Position numbers and translations under genes: made by a program
Shown here: positions 25,488 through 34,666 of the stretch, piece after piece
Numbering within the stretch: position 1 is the stretch's first letter
Layout of the letters: every line of letters begins with the position of its first letter
The notes under the pieces: model-generated
Database searches by the model: none
What the model was told of the DNA's origin: nothing
Seen by the model: the letters and a program-made list of their open reading frames with translations, nothing else
DNA from: Aurantiochytrium sp. KH105
Lineage: Eukaryota; Sar; Bigyra; Thraustochytrida; Thraustochytriidae
Reading direction: 5' to 3'
NCBI GenBank assembly: GCA_003116975.1
Contig: BGKB01000105.1
Location: 161,623 to 225,622, forward strand
DNA: 64,000 nucleotides

Positions 25488-27428
25488 ATGCAGTCCCTCC
25501 GTCGCGCAGCCAAGCCCGCCGGCGCGGTCGCCGCCGCGGCGACGCTGGCGGCCGCGGCCATCGCCTTCACAGAGACCAGCAATGGTGACAAGAGCGACAA
25601 GGTCGTCAAATGCCAGGCCTTCCCGCTCACGCGCAAGGTGCGAGAGTCAAACCTTACCAAGACGCTCCCGATTGCCTGCAGGGATGGAACCATGGTGTTC
25701 CCGTGGTCGCCGCCCTCGCGCGAAGAGCAGCTCAAGGAGCTCGAAACTGAAAAGTACGATCTCCTCGTCATTGGTGGCGGCTGCGTCGGCTCCGGCGTCG
25801 CCCTTGATGCCGCCACCCGCGGTCTCCGCGTTGCCGTGGTGGAGCGCGAAGATTTCAGCTCCGGCACATCGAGCAGGTCCACCAAGCTCATTCACGGTGG
25901 CGTGCGCTATCTTGAGAACGCCTTTCTCAAGCTCGACTACGGGCAGTATCTCCTCGTCAAGGAGGCCCTCGAGGAGCGAAGTCATATGCTCCAGGCCGCG
26001 CCCTTTATTGCCAAGCCGCTCCCCATCATGGTCCCCATCGAGGAGTGGTGGAAGGTGCCGTACTACTTTGCCGGCACCAAGGTTTACGACATGGTGGCCG
26101 GCAAGAACTCGGGCGTTCCCAGCTCCATGTTTCTCACCAAGCAGCAGGCGCTCTACAACTTCCCCATGCTCGACCCGTCCAAGATTGCCGGCGCCATTGT
26201 CTACTATGACGGCCAAATGGACGACGCTCGCTACGGACTTCTCATCCTCCTCACGGCAATCCAGGCAGGTGCTACGGCTGTCAACTACATGAACGCCGAC
26301 AAGCTCCTCAAGGATGAAGACGGCAAGCTTTGCGGTGCTCGCGTTCGCGACAGGCAGACGGGCAAGATCATTGATGTGCGTGCCACTGCCGTCGTTAACG
26401 CGACGGGCCCCTTCTCGGACGCCGTGCGCCACATGGCCAACGACCCCAACGGCGAGGACAACGGTCCCTCCACGGAGAAGGCGGAGCAGGACATTATTGT
26501 GCCCGCTGGCGGCATCCACGTCACGCTCTCGGACGATTTTAGCCCTTCTCAGATGGGTCTCATTGTTCCCAACACCTCGGACGGCCGCGTTCTCTTCTTC
26601 CTTCCATGGAGTGGTGGCACCATCGTTGGAACCACCGACTCGGCCACCCCGCTCACCATGCGCCCCAAGCCCAGCCTTGCAGAGGTTGACTTTGTTCTCG
26701 CCGAGTGTGGCAGGTACCTCAACCGCCGCGTTTCCCACGATGACGTGCGCGCCGCCTGGTCGGGCATTCGCCCTCTCGTCCGCGACGTCAACGCCAAGGA
26801 TACCAAGGCGATCTCCCGCGAGCACGTCGTCGAGGTTTCCAAGAGCGGTCTCATCACGATTGGCGGCGGTAAGTGGACCACGCAGCGCCGCATGGCCCAG
26901 GATGCCGTCGATCGTGTCCTCAAGGAGCACCCGCGCATGGGTGGCAAGGCCGGCCCGTGCGCTACCCTTGGTCTCAAGCTCATCGGCGCCGACCGCGCCG
27001 GCATCATTTGCGACCAAAAGTACGATATCGTCACCGTTACGCTGCGCGAGGACTACGGCTTCGATCGCGACATTGCACAGCATCTCGTCAGCTCGTACGG
27101 TACACGCGCTCTGCAGATCGCAGAGATCATTAAGCACGGCTACCCGACGCGTGCCAAGGGATTGCACCCCAAGCGCCTCGTCGCCAAGCACCCGGTCCTC
27201 GAGGCCGAGGTTGCCTTTGCCGTCAAGCACGAGTATGCCGTCACTGCCGTCGATGTGCTCGCGCGCCGGACCCGTCTTGCCTTTGTCGACCACGACGCTG
27301 CCGTTGAGGCCGTGCCTCAGGTCGTCAAGCTCATGGGTACTATGCTTGGATGGTCGCGCACCAAGTGCACCGAGGAGACCGAGGCTGCCCTCACCTTCCT
27401 CGAGACTATGAAGCTGCCCGAAGAGTGA
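25488..27428 (+). CDS. GPD2: FAD-dependent glycerol-3-phosphate dehydrogenase, mitochondrial
   Basis: It oxidises glycerol-3-phosphate to dihydroxyacetone phosphate and passes electrons to ubiquinone, as part of the glycerol-phosphate shuttle. The 646-residue product starts MQSLRRAAKPAG, an Arg/Ala-rich presequence followed by an Ala-rich hydrophobic stretch, fitting inner-membrane targeting. The FAD-binding motif LLVIGGGCVGSGVALDAATR is at about 90-110 and matches the family signature. HGGVRYLENAF, NATGPFSDAV, LPWSGGTIVGTTDS, GIRPLVRD and GGGKWTTQRRMAQDAVD are the expected downstream blocks. The C-terminal domain ends at ETMKLPEE, without the EF-hands of the vertebrate enzyme. The frame continues upstream to 25386 through a non-ATG codon; the ATG at 25488 is chosen. 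No intron. Confidence 0.96.
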   Translation: MQSLRRAAKPAGAVAAAATLAAAAIAFTETSNGDKSDKVVKCQAFPLTRKVRESNLTKTLPIACRDGTMVFPWSPPSREEQLKELETEKYDLLVIGGGCVGSGVALDAATRGLRVAVVEREDFSSGTSSRSTKLIHGGVRYLENAFLKLDYGQYLLVKEALEERSHMLQAAPFIAKPLPIMVPIEEWWKVPYYFAGTKVYDMVAGKNSGVPSSMFLTKQQALYNFPMLDPSKIAGAIVYYDGQMDDARYGLLILLTAIQAGATAVNYMNADKLLKDEDGKLCGARVRDRQTGKIIDVRATAVVNATGPFSDAVRHMANDPNGEDNGPSTEKAEQDIIVPAGGIHVTLSDDFSPSQMGLIVPNTSDGRVLFFLPWSGGTIVGTTDSATPLTMRPKPSLAEVDFVLAECGRYLNRRVSHDDVRAAWSGIRPLVRDVNAKDTKAISREHVVEVSKSGLITIGGGKWTTQRRMAQDAVDRVLKEHPRMGGKAGPCATLGLKLIGADRAGIICDQKYDIVTVTLREDYGFDRDIAQHLVSSYGTRALQIAEIIKHGYPTRAKGLHPKRLVAKHPVLEAEVAFAVKHEYAVTAVDVLARRTRLAFVDHDAAVEAVPQVVKLMGTMLGWSRTKCTEETEAALTFLETMKLPEE

Positions 27429-27621
27429 TCGAGTTGTCGGCTCCGAAAGTCTGCAACGTCTCCCTCATCTATCACGTGTGCACCCTAGAAGCAAAGCTAA
27501 CTTATCCTCTCTATCTTTTTATCTATGTGGCACTGTTTGCTATGTTTATGCAAGGTGAACGAACTCATGTCTTGTGAATTTCACAGACTCTAGAAAATAA
27601 CAGTAAATGCTTCTGAGATTC

Positions 27622-29898
27622 TCATGTGGTCTGTGCCAGAAGATCCACGCTTTCGTCAGGAGCATTCGACAATCCCGACCCAAAAAGTAGCTGAACGTCC
27701 ACAATTGCGGCTGCTTCGAGAATCTGGCTGCGCACAATGTCCTGCTCGACGTCCATACCAAAGCTCTCTTCCAGTTCCGCCTCTGCATCCATTTGCTCCT
27801 CATACCTAGCATCCTCGCCTTCTCCTTCTGTTTTCGACTCCCCTTCCTCCTCTTGCATGGTGGAAGTTCTTTCATCGTCCATGATGATCTCAGCAGGTTC
27901 GACGTCTGGGGCGCTAAAGGTGGTTCTTTTCACCCCTTGAACCGCCATTGGAGGCGTGGCGACGGCAGCGCGAGCCCGGTCTGGTGCGTCTGAAGAAGCC
28001 GGGCGATTGATGTCCGAGGGAATGGTCTTTCCGGCGACCATCGCTCCAGACGCTGTCGCCACGAGCGCTCTGCGAAGCGGGCGACGGCCAAGCACCGCCT
28101 CATCCGGCAAAAGTCGCGCGAGTGAAGCGTGGCGCCGCATATGCGGCCAGTAGTGTTCAAAGCTCAGCTCAACGCCGACAACTCCGCAGTTCTCGATCTT
28201 GAATCGCCGCAGCTGGTCCAAAAGTGAGCGTTTCGCCGCATAATCGGGATGCTGCATGTCCAGATCCCACGACAAGGACTGAAAAAGGTGCTTGAAGAAG
28301 AGTGAATGACCGACGACAATGATTTCCCGTTCCGGGCGGTATCGAATCGTATTTACAAAGTCCTCGGTCCTCGCGACCACGCTTGCACGCGATTCCTTGG
28401 TTGCAATCCACCATTCTGATTCGGCGTCATAAGGATCGACGCCCTGGACTCCAGCTTCCCAGTTGCTATGCAAGTCTCCGCATTCGTCTCGCAACAGCTG
28501 CTTTGCGCGCAAAAAGCTCTCCTCGCCGCAGACGGCCCCCATGGAATCCTTGCCCAGCAAATTTTGAACCTCACGAGCACAGGTGAGCAGCGTAATGCCA
28601 GTCTCAAGCGCACAAGGATGATGCTGTAGTCCGAGCAGCGCAGTCTGCAAGGATCGGGTGAGTGGGGAGCTGAAAATTGCTTTCGCTCGGAAAAATCCGG
28701 CCTCCAAAGACTCCTTCTCCGTCTCTTCCTTTTTCTCTTGTTCTTGCTCTTGGGCGTCGAGACGCGTCTTCGAGCTGTCACACGCGGGTAGATCAACTTG
28801 CCCCATCGTTGCTTGCGCAGCGATTGCAGACATGGCAGCAGCGGCAGCGCGCGGATCTATCGTTTGATTCAGCAGATCCTCGTCCTCTTCGCGACGATTT
28901 GACTCAACGTTTGCCTCGAAGCGCCATCGCTTGTTGAGATCGATCGCCTGCTGCGCTCCAGTCTTGTTGAGTGGATGATCGCGAAAGGCAAGCATGCCAA
29001 CCACGTTGCGACGCGCCTGCGCCCGATTCCAACGAGATTCGCCGTGGCGAACCAGGTACAGCTTTTTGCGTCCTGGCACGGAGAACACGCGACGAATACG
29101 AATGGTTACGCTTGGATCCTTTCTCAGAGGCAATGCGATGATCTCTCTTTTTACTCCAAGATCTGCGACCGAGCATTGCGCAGTCCCAATGACGCGAGCT
29201 GCACCAAGCAGATTACGATCGCTGATGACCTCCAATTGCAGAATATCCGTAGCCTCTGCGAAAGGAAGCATTTGTCGGAACGTGTACCATGTTGGGCGTT
29301 TGGTGTTGAAGCGTTTGTTGGTCAGTCCTTGGCTTAACACAATAAAGGACTCTCCGCTTTTACGAACCACAGAGACGCGCATATGCACGTCCGAAAGAGG
29401 TTGTGCGAGGCCTTGCATGTCAATCAGTTCCAACACGAGCTCCTGGTCTTTGGACAAGGGTGGCAGTCCTGGCCGTGTGCGTTTCGTTGCAAAACCTGGC
29501 TTTGGCGACGTCGGTGAAAGTTTGCTAAATAGTTTGGCAGCACGTGAGGGAATGCTTACCTCCAGTGCGCCTCCTCGTTGTCCTTTTACTCGTTCATAGT
29601 CTTCCTCTCGAAGCTGTTTCGTCTGCTGTTTCTGCTCCTCTTGTTGTTGCTGCTGTGGTTGCTTCGTCTCCTGTTGCTCTTGTGATTGTTGTTTCGTCTG
29701 CTGCTGTTGCCTTGGTTGCTGCTGGTGCTGCTGCAGACCTTGTTTTCGAATCGCCGCGTACTCGCGCGCCGCAAAGAGTGCGCGCGTAGAATCCGCACCA
29801 ACAGAATCCCTCTCGGGTAATTGTCCTTGCGTTTTTCGTCGTCGAGGTCTCGTCGGCTCATCAATCGTGGCGACGCCTCGCGAAAGTCCGCCTCCCAT
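27622..29898 (-). CDS. C2-like domain plus histidine-phosphatase (phosphoglycerate mutase-like) protein
   Basis: A 758-residue frame from the ATG at 29898. The N-terminus MGGGLSRG fits an N-myristoylation signal (Gly2, Ser6). A Gln-rich stretch follows, then a C2-like beta domain at about 150-265 (LVLELIDMQGLAQPLSDVHM ... LQLEVISDRN). The histidine-phosphatase domain starts at KLYLVRHGESRWN (catalytic His near 284) and continues through HPLNKTGAQQA, IFSSPLTRSLQTA and EIIVVGHSLFFKHLF (second His near 529). The RHG and GHS motifs are intact, so phosphatase activity is likely. Substrate is unknown. The split by a charged insert, the lipid-binding-type N-terminus and the acidic C-terminal 150 residues distinguish it from glycolytic mutases. 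Its stop lies 193 bp from the dehydrogenase stop. Confidence 0.8.
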   Translation of the reverse strand: MGGGLSRGVATIDEPTRPRRRKTQGQLPERDSVGADSTRALFAAREYAAIRKQGLQQHQQQPRQQQQTKQQSQEQQETKQPQQQQQEEQKQQTKQLREEDYERVKGQRGGALEVSIPSRAAKLFSKLSPTSPKPGFATKRTRPGLPPLSKDQELVLELIDMQGLAQPLSDVHMRVSVVRKSGESFIVLSQGLTNKRFNTKRPTWYTFRQMLPFAEATDILQLEVISDRNLLGAARVIGTAQCSVADLGVKREIIALPLRKDPSVTIRIRRVFSVPGRKKLYLVRHGESRWNRAQARRNVVGMLAFRDHPLNKTGAQQAIDLNKRWRFEANVESNRREEDEDLLNQTIDPRAAAAAMSAIAAQATMGQVDLPACDSSKTRLDAQEQEQEKKEETEKESLEAGFFRAKAIFSSPLTRSLQTALLGLQHHPCALETGITLLTCAREVQNLLGKDSMGAVCGEESFLRAKQLLRDECGDLHSNWEAGVQGVDPYDAESEWWIATKESRASVVARTEDFVNTIRYRPEREIIVVGHSLFFKHLFQSLSWDLDMQHPDYAAKRSLLDQLRRFKIENCGVVGVELSFEHYWPHMRRHASLARLLPDEAVLGRRPLRRALVATASGAMVAGKTIPSDINRPASSDAPDRARAAVATPPMAVQGVKRTTFSAPDVEPAEIIMDDERTSTMQEEEGESKTEGEGEDARYEEQMDAEAELEESFGMDVEQDIVRSQILEAAAIVDVQLLFGSGLSNAPDESVDLLAQTT

Positions 29899-31359
29899 GA
29901 CCTGCTGCTGCACGGAGCCTTTCTTTGCAGCTTGTGATGCTTGCGCTCGTTCTTGCTCTGTTTTTCAGAAAGTCAATGCGCGCAAAGCTAGCAGGCAATC
30001 TTCGTGCGCATCGCCGCCGCCAAAGAAGCGCGTTTGAGTTTCTCCCGTTCTTTCGTCAATCAAACGAACGATGGCCGGTCCCCTCAACGAGCAACGTGTC
30101 ACGAACGACGGCCACGCGGGCGGGCGAGCTTCTCTTGACTGCCCTCTGCAATAATTATGCTAGCTCTCGCCCAAACAAAAACGAAGATCTCAAAGTCCTC
30201 GAGATTATTATTCTTGCAAATTGGCTGACGTAAAAAGTCCAAGTTTTCACGAGTCATCAACGGCTACCAAGCTTCGTGTCTGTGTCTCAGTCGCATCTTT
30301 AAACGCACCCACGCACTCACGCACACACGCACACACGCGCGCGCGAACGGGCTGGCTCACTTACTGCTGGGCGCCGCCCGCGCGCAGGACAGCGAGCCAA
30401 TTCCGCCGGCTGCGGCCGGTTGGATGCAGCTGCAGCCTGCAAGCAAACCCTGCAAGCACCAGCAGCGGTGCACACCCCCTTTATGAACGATTTACGGACA
30501 CTGCACATCATCGTTGTCGGTCTCTGCAACAAGCAGCGCAGCGCAGCGTAATAACACATCTTGCACACGCCCAAGCGACGCACGTGACGCGCGCGCGCAC
30601 TGGCCACGGCCGGGGACAGAGCAGAGAGGCTGCCGGCCGGAGCTCGCAGCGCTGGGCGCGCCGAGGGTGGGCGTGGGCACGCGCGAGCCCACGCCTTAGC
30701 TCGAGCAAGGCGGCGCGAGCAGCGAGAGACCCGAGGGAGAACAAGCAGAATCGGAGGGGCGAGAAGGGGAGCCCAGGACCACCGCCAACCAGCTGCGCTC
30801 GTCGCGTCGCGGGCCGCGCTCGCTCGCTCGCTCGCTCGCTCGCCAGGGTCACTAGACCCCCGAACGCGCAGCGCGGTCGGTCAGGCGGCGCGGGAGAGGC
30901 GAAGGGCCCCGAGAGGAGGCGCTTGGCGAGCGGCGGGTTCACTCGCAGGAGCACAGTAAGCGGGCGAAGAGGCGAAAGCAGTGCAGGTCGAGGCGACCTG
31001 ACCGAGCTGCACGCGCTCGCAAAAGACATTCGGCCGGCGGTCCGGGCGCCGACGCGCGCGAAGACGCGCGGAGAGGGGCGAGCGAACGGGAGAGAGGGGG
31101 CAGGGTCCGCGAAAGGGCTGGAGGCGGAGAGGTCGTGGGTGCGAGAGCGAGGGCGGGAGCGCTCGCTGGCTATCGGGCGGGCGGGCGGGCGGACGGGCGG
31201 GAAGGGCGGCGCAAACTCACTCGCCCTGTTTCTCCTTTTCTTCTGTCTCTCTCTCTCGTCTTGGTGAACGCGCTAAAACGATCAACACGATAAAGAAGGG
31301 GAGCGGAGATAGACAGCGCTCCGTTCCGCCCGCCACGCGAGGCGCTAAGAGACGCGAAA
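29899..31359. other. Divergent intergenic region, GC-rich, with simple repeats
   Basis: No recognisable gene. CACG/CACA units occur at about 30308-30345, a CGCT tetranucleotide array at about 30820-30846 and GGGC units at about 31175-31203. A long plus-strand frame (30221-31267) is Arg/Ala/Gly-rich with no domain and is treated as compositional. The region probably carries the promoters of the phosphatase (-) and seven-TM (+) genes. Confidence 0.55.
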
Positions 31360-32706
31360 ATGCCCTTCGGATGCCCTAATGTTTGCCCTGAATATGCAGA
31401 GGACGGCTTGTGCATCTGTCCACCAGGCTGCAGCGGCAAGGGGCAGTTCAAGTTCTGGGAAGACTCCTGCCACGTCAACGACAATCTGGAAACAGGCCTC
31501 AGTATCATCTCTCTCATCCTGAGTAGTATTGTCCTTGTTGCGAGTATTTTCGCATTGTATGAAACGGGAATTCCATCCGAACTCGTCAGGGTTTACGATT
31601 TCGCGCGAGAGACTTTTCAGAGCTGCTGTCAAAGCAGTGGATCGAGCGAGGACAGCTCCTCCGAAAGAAAGTCCAACAAAAGCTGGGACGACTCAACAGT
31701 GGACTCTTTCACACGTCCTGCACTCGGCACGCAGGTCTCGAGTACCTTTCGAGGAACGCACGTTGCGCGTGCGCTTCGACTTCATATCGAGCGACAGCAC
31801 TTGCTTGATTTCTGGCTGCTCGTGTGCGTCTGTATCTTTGCAGTCTGCCTCGTCGTCGCCGAGGCACTGATGAGCGGCGGTGTTTACAAATGGCAACCGC
31901 GATCTCCGGCGCGCGACTTGCTCGAAGCAAGCTACGCGATCGCCGGATCAGCGCTCATCATCAGTGGCCATATCGTCTCGTACAAATGGTATCAGAGCTT
32001 GCCCAGCATTCGCCGTTACGGGGCGCTCTTTGGTATCAACCCTTTGCTCATCAAGTATCCCTTTGTTCTCAAGGCTATCACCCTTTTTTCTAGCGTTGCA
32101 TCTGTGGCGTGCCTTGTCACCTTCATCTTGGTGCTGCCCATTGTTGAGCCAGAGAGAACAGAAACCTGGGCTGTGGCCACTTTAGGGACCTTGTGTGGCG
32201 CCGTTCTCTCATGGGGCTTCAACATCACCTACCTCACGCACCTTTTGTTGCGAATTTATCGTCGTGCCAAATGGACCATTTTGCGCCGCTCCACGCTCAA
32301 TGTGCAGGTGCATTCTCTTTCTTCCCAGGGTATTCACTTTGGGCATGCAGGACGTGTCGCGCTTTCAATTGCAAAAGACTCGAACGAGCCCGATGCTGTC
32401 ATTTACCGCGAGTTTCGTAGCATGCGGACGATTCTTTACGGTGTGCTCATCATGGTGGGTTCTGGAACTTTGATCATTTCTGTGTTACTTCTTGGGAGCA
32501 TTTTTATTCTCGAGATGCAGGAGAGTCTCTACATTACGTTCTCGCTCGTCGTCATATGTTGCGAGCTCGGGGCTCTCGGGCTCATTTACTTTGCTGTTTT
32601 CCGCACAAGTGAGCGATTCCAAGGTTGTTGGCCCAACTTCGTCTGCACTAAGGAACCAGAATCATCCTCGGTGGATGCTTCTGATGTTGTGGCTCCTGTC
32701 CCGTAG
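31360..32706 (+). CDS. Seven-transmembrane protein with cysteine-rich N-terminus, function unknown
   Basis: 448 residues in one exon. Six cysteines lie in the first 37 residues (positions 5, 9, 18, 20, 24, 37), without a signal peptide before them. Hydrophobic segments are at about 46-67, 149-170, 188-208, 236-262, 270-299, 358-384 and 390-414, so seven membrane spans are likely. The loop between TM1 and TM2 is polar and Ser-rich (about 90-145). The loop between TM5 and TM6 is also long (about 300-357). I do not recognise a GPCR family motif. The N-terminus could be an extracellular knot-like domain if the first span acts as a reverse signal anchor. The stop is 250 bp from that of the convergent TRAPPC12-like gene. 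Confidence 0.75.
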   Translation: MPFGCPNVCPEYAEDGLCICPPGCSGKGQFKFWEDSCHVNDNLETGLSIISLILSSIVLVASIFALYETGIPSELVRVYDFARETFQSCCQSSGSSEDSSSERKSNKSWDDSTVDSFTRPALGTQVSSTFRGTHVARALRLHIERQHLLDFWLLVCVCIFAVCLVVAEALMSGGVYKWQPRSPARDLLEASYAIAGSALIISGHIVSYKWYQSLPSIRRYGALFGINPLLIKYPFVLKAITLFSSVASVACLVTFILVLPIVEPERTETWAVATLGTLCGAVLSWGFNITYLTHLLLRIYRRAKWTILRRSTLNVQVHSLSSQGIHFGHAGRVALSIAKDSNEPDAVIYREFRSMRTILYGVLIMVGSGTLIISVLLLGSIFILEMQESLYITFSLVVICCELGALGLIYFAVFRTSERFQGCWPNFVCTKEPESSSVDASDVVAPVP

Positions 32707-32956
32707 CAGCGAGCTCTGTTCCGCCCTCTGTCGCGCCGGCATCTGCCCTACTATGGCCCGTTGTTAAAATTTATGAACATGTGTTGTGTTGGTTGTGTTT
32801 CAACCTTTTTATTATTAGAAATCTCTCGCCCCCTCCCCCCACGGCCAGTCCCGACGGTCGACTCCGGAGCCTTTTCCCTTCATTCCTTTTTTTTCTCCAT
32901 ACAAAAAAAAAGCACAGGCAGAGAGACCTTGACCCAAAGAAACGAGAATGAACACC

Positions 32957-34381
32957 TTACAGGCGAAGATCCTTTTGCGCATCAAAACGCTGGCCGATTT
33001 GAAGGACGTAAGCAAGCCGTTGCAAATCGAGTTTAGCCTGACGACTCTGTTCTTTTGAGCGTGCGAGATCGTATAATGTGCAAAGATTAAAAACGAGTGT
33101 CCGGTGCATGTTCCGCACAGGGTTGTCACGGATGCAGTCTTCAAGGATTTGTATTGCGCCATCGAGATCACACATGTTCAGGTGGCAAAGTGCAAGGTTA
33201 TTCGCAAGAGTCGCTGCGAGGGGCTCTTGCACTGCGAACACGGCCGAGAGCATGTCTGCGGGGACATACGGGTTTGCCGAGTCCTCGCTAGGAGCCTCGG
33301 GACCCGTCACTTGACGCAATAGCTTGGCAAAGTGGTCCTTGGCGCTTTCCATCTTACCTTCTGCAAAATCGCACAGCCCGCGCAAAACCTGCACCGCACT
33401 TGCATCGTTCCAGTCGAGCCCCTCGTCTTCCTCGAGGTCTTCCAAGACCACGCGAGCGCCCTCAAAGTCCCCCATTTGGAGCCGCAAACGTCCGATTTGC
33501 AAGAGTACTGGCACATGAGCGTTACGCAAGCTTTCATTGTCTGATGCGTGCTCAATCTCGCCAAGCTCGTCGAGCGCAGAGTGACACAGGTCGAGCGCCA
33601 ATACGTAGTTGCCGCTTGTCGAGTAACACGAAACGAGGAGAGCCATTATGCGCTGTCTCCAGGCTTGCGCAGCCTCAGGAAGCAATGGTTTTCGAAAGGT
33701 GTCCAGGAGAACGGTTTTCAATGAGGCTGGGCTCGATGGATCGGCACAATTGAGTTGCTTCAACTGGCCAAGAAGTTTGTGAAGCATGTCGACCGCGGTG
33801 GACCTCTCATTCCACTCGATGGCCACAACTGCGCACAACACTTTGGCTGCGATGACACGACTTTGCTGCAAGAGTTCGACGATCTCGGTGGCCTCCTTTT
33901 GCCGCCCTAGCCTCATGAGCAGCGATGCCCGAAGTACACGGAAAACCTCGCCCTCGAATGGCTTTTCTTCGAATTGCAAGAGCTCAAGAACTTGCTCTAC
34001 GTGACCCCGCCACGCCCACGAGCACAATGAGAACAGCACATTCTCCTCGCAGCTACCATCGAGGTCGGCACGCAGCTCGAGACGGAGTTCTTCGGTAGTG
34101 CTAACCTTTGGCAAGGTGCCGTTTTTGCCCCATACTCGAGCGAGGCGCTCATCTTGCGGCAAGTGGCTGAGGAAAATGTCGCTGCTACGGTTGTGACTAC
34201 TGCTATACGTGCCGACGCTGCCAATGCCAGTGCCGCCAACACTGCCGCCGCCGCCGCCGCCGCTAACGTCGCCAACACTACCTGCGCTGAGGGGTAGGGC
34301 TGTGCTGGCGCCCGCGGCAGATGCCGGCGCGGCAGGGTTGCCATGAGAGCCCGTCGAGCTTGACGCCGTGCCTGGGTCCAT
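32957..34381 (-). CDS. TRAPPC12: TRAPPC12-like TPR protein
   Basis: A 474-residue frame starting MDPGTASSSTG, probably a subunit of the TRAPP tethering complex that acts in ER-Golgi traffic. After a disordered Gly/Ser-rich N-terminus (about 1-65), TPR-like helical pairs run to the end. Characteristic of TRAPPC12 are the long solenoid and the C-terminal block NNLALCHLNMCDLDGAIQIL, followed by DCIRDNP and a VFNLCTLYDLA helix. The repeat GRLRLQMGDFEGARVVLEDL is a clear TPR. The family call rests on overall pattern and the C-terminal block; another TPR trafficking protein is possible. Single exon. Confidence 0.75.
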   Translation of the reverse strand: MDPGTASSSTGSHGNPAAPASAAGASTALPLSAGSVGDVSGGGGGGSVGGTGIGSVGTYSSSHNRSSDIFLSHLPQDERLARVWGKNGTLPKVSTTEELRLELRADLDGSCEENVLFSLCSWAWRGHVEQVLELLQFEEKPFEGEVFRVLRASLLMRLGRQKEATEIVELLQQSRVIAAKVLCAVVAIEWNERSTAVDMLHKLLGQLKQLNCADPSSPASLKTVLLDTFRKPLLPEAAQAWRQRIMALLVSCYSTSGNYVLALDLCHSALDELGEIEHASDNESLRNAHVPVLLQIGRLRLQMGDFEGARVVLEDLEEDEGLDWNDASAVQVLRGLCDFAEGKMESAKDHFAKLLRQVTGPEAPSEDSANPYVPADMLSAVFAVQEPLAATLANNLALCHLNMCDLDGAIQILEDCIRDNPVRNMHRTLVFNLCTLYDLARSKEQSRQAKLDLQRLAYVLQIGQRFDAQKDLRL

Positions 34382-34666
34382 CGTTGCCTTTCTGCCGCTA
34401 CCCGTCCGTGCGCCGCCGCTGCCGCTCGGTCGCTGATTGCAAAGGACGGCGCGGCACGCCCGATCTGGTGATCAACCAAAAGATCTTTTAGGATTTGCTC
34501 GTCATCATCGGCCAAAGAGGACACAACGCGACACAACTCGATAACGAAGCATCACCATCAACAGCAGCAATAGCAGCAGCTGCAAGACGTAAGATAGCAT
34601 TCATAAATAAACTGAGAGGACCAAGAAGCAAATAAGTTATGTTATAAAATCAACAGACTGGGTTGC

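Noticed and set aside
25647-27293. 548-codon minus-strand frame over the glycerol-3-phosphate dehydrogenase gene
   Set aside because: It is the antisense shadow of a gene with strong GC bias at third positions; no recognisable domain and the plus-strand protein is unambiguous.
30221-31267. 348-codon plus-strand frame rich in Arg, Ala and Gly
   Set aside because: It starts at a non-ATG or weak position, crosses CGCT and GGGC simple repeats and shows no domain; base composition explains it.
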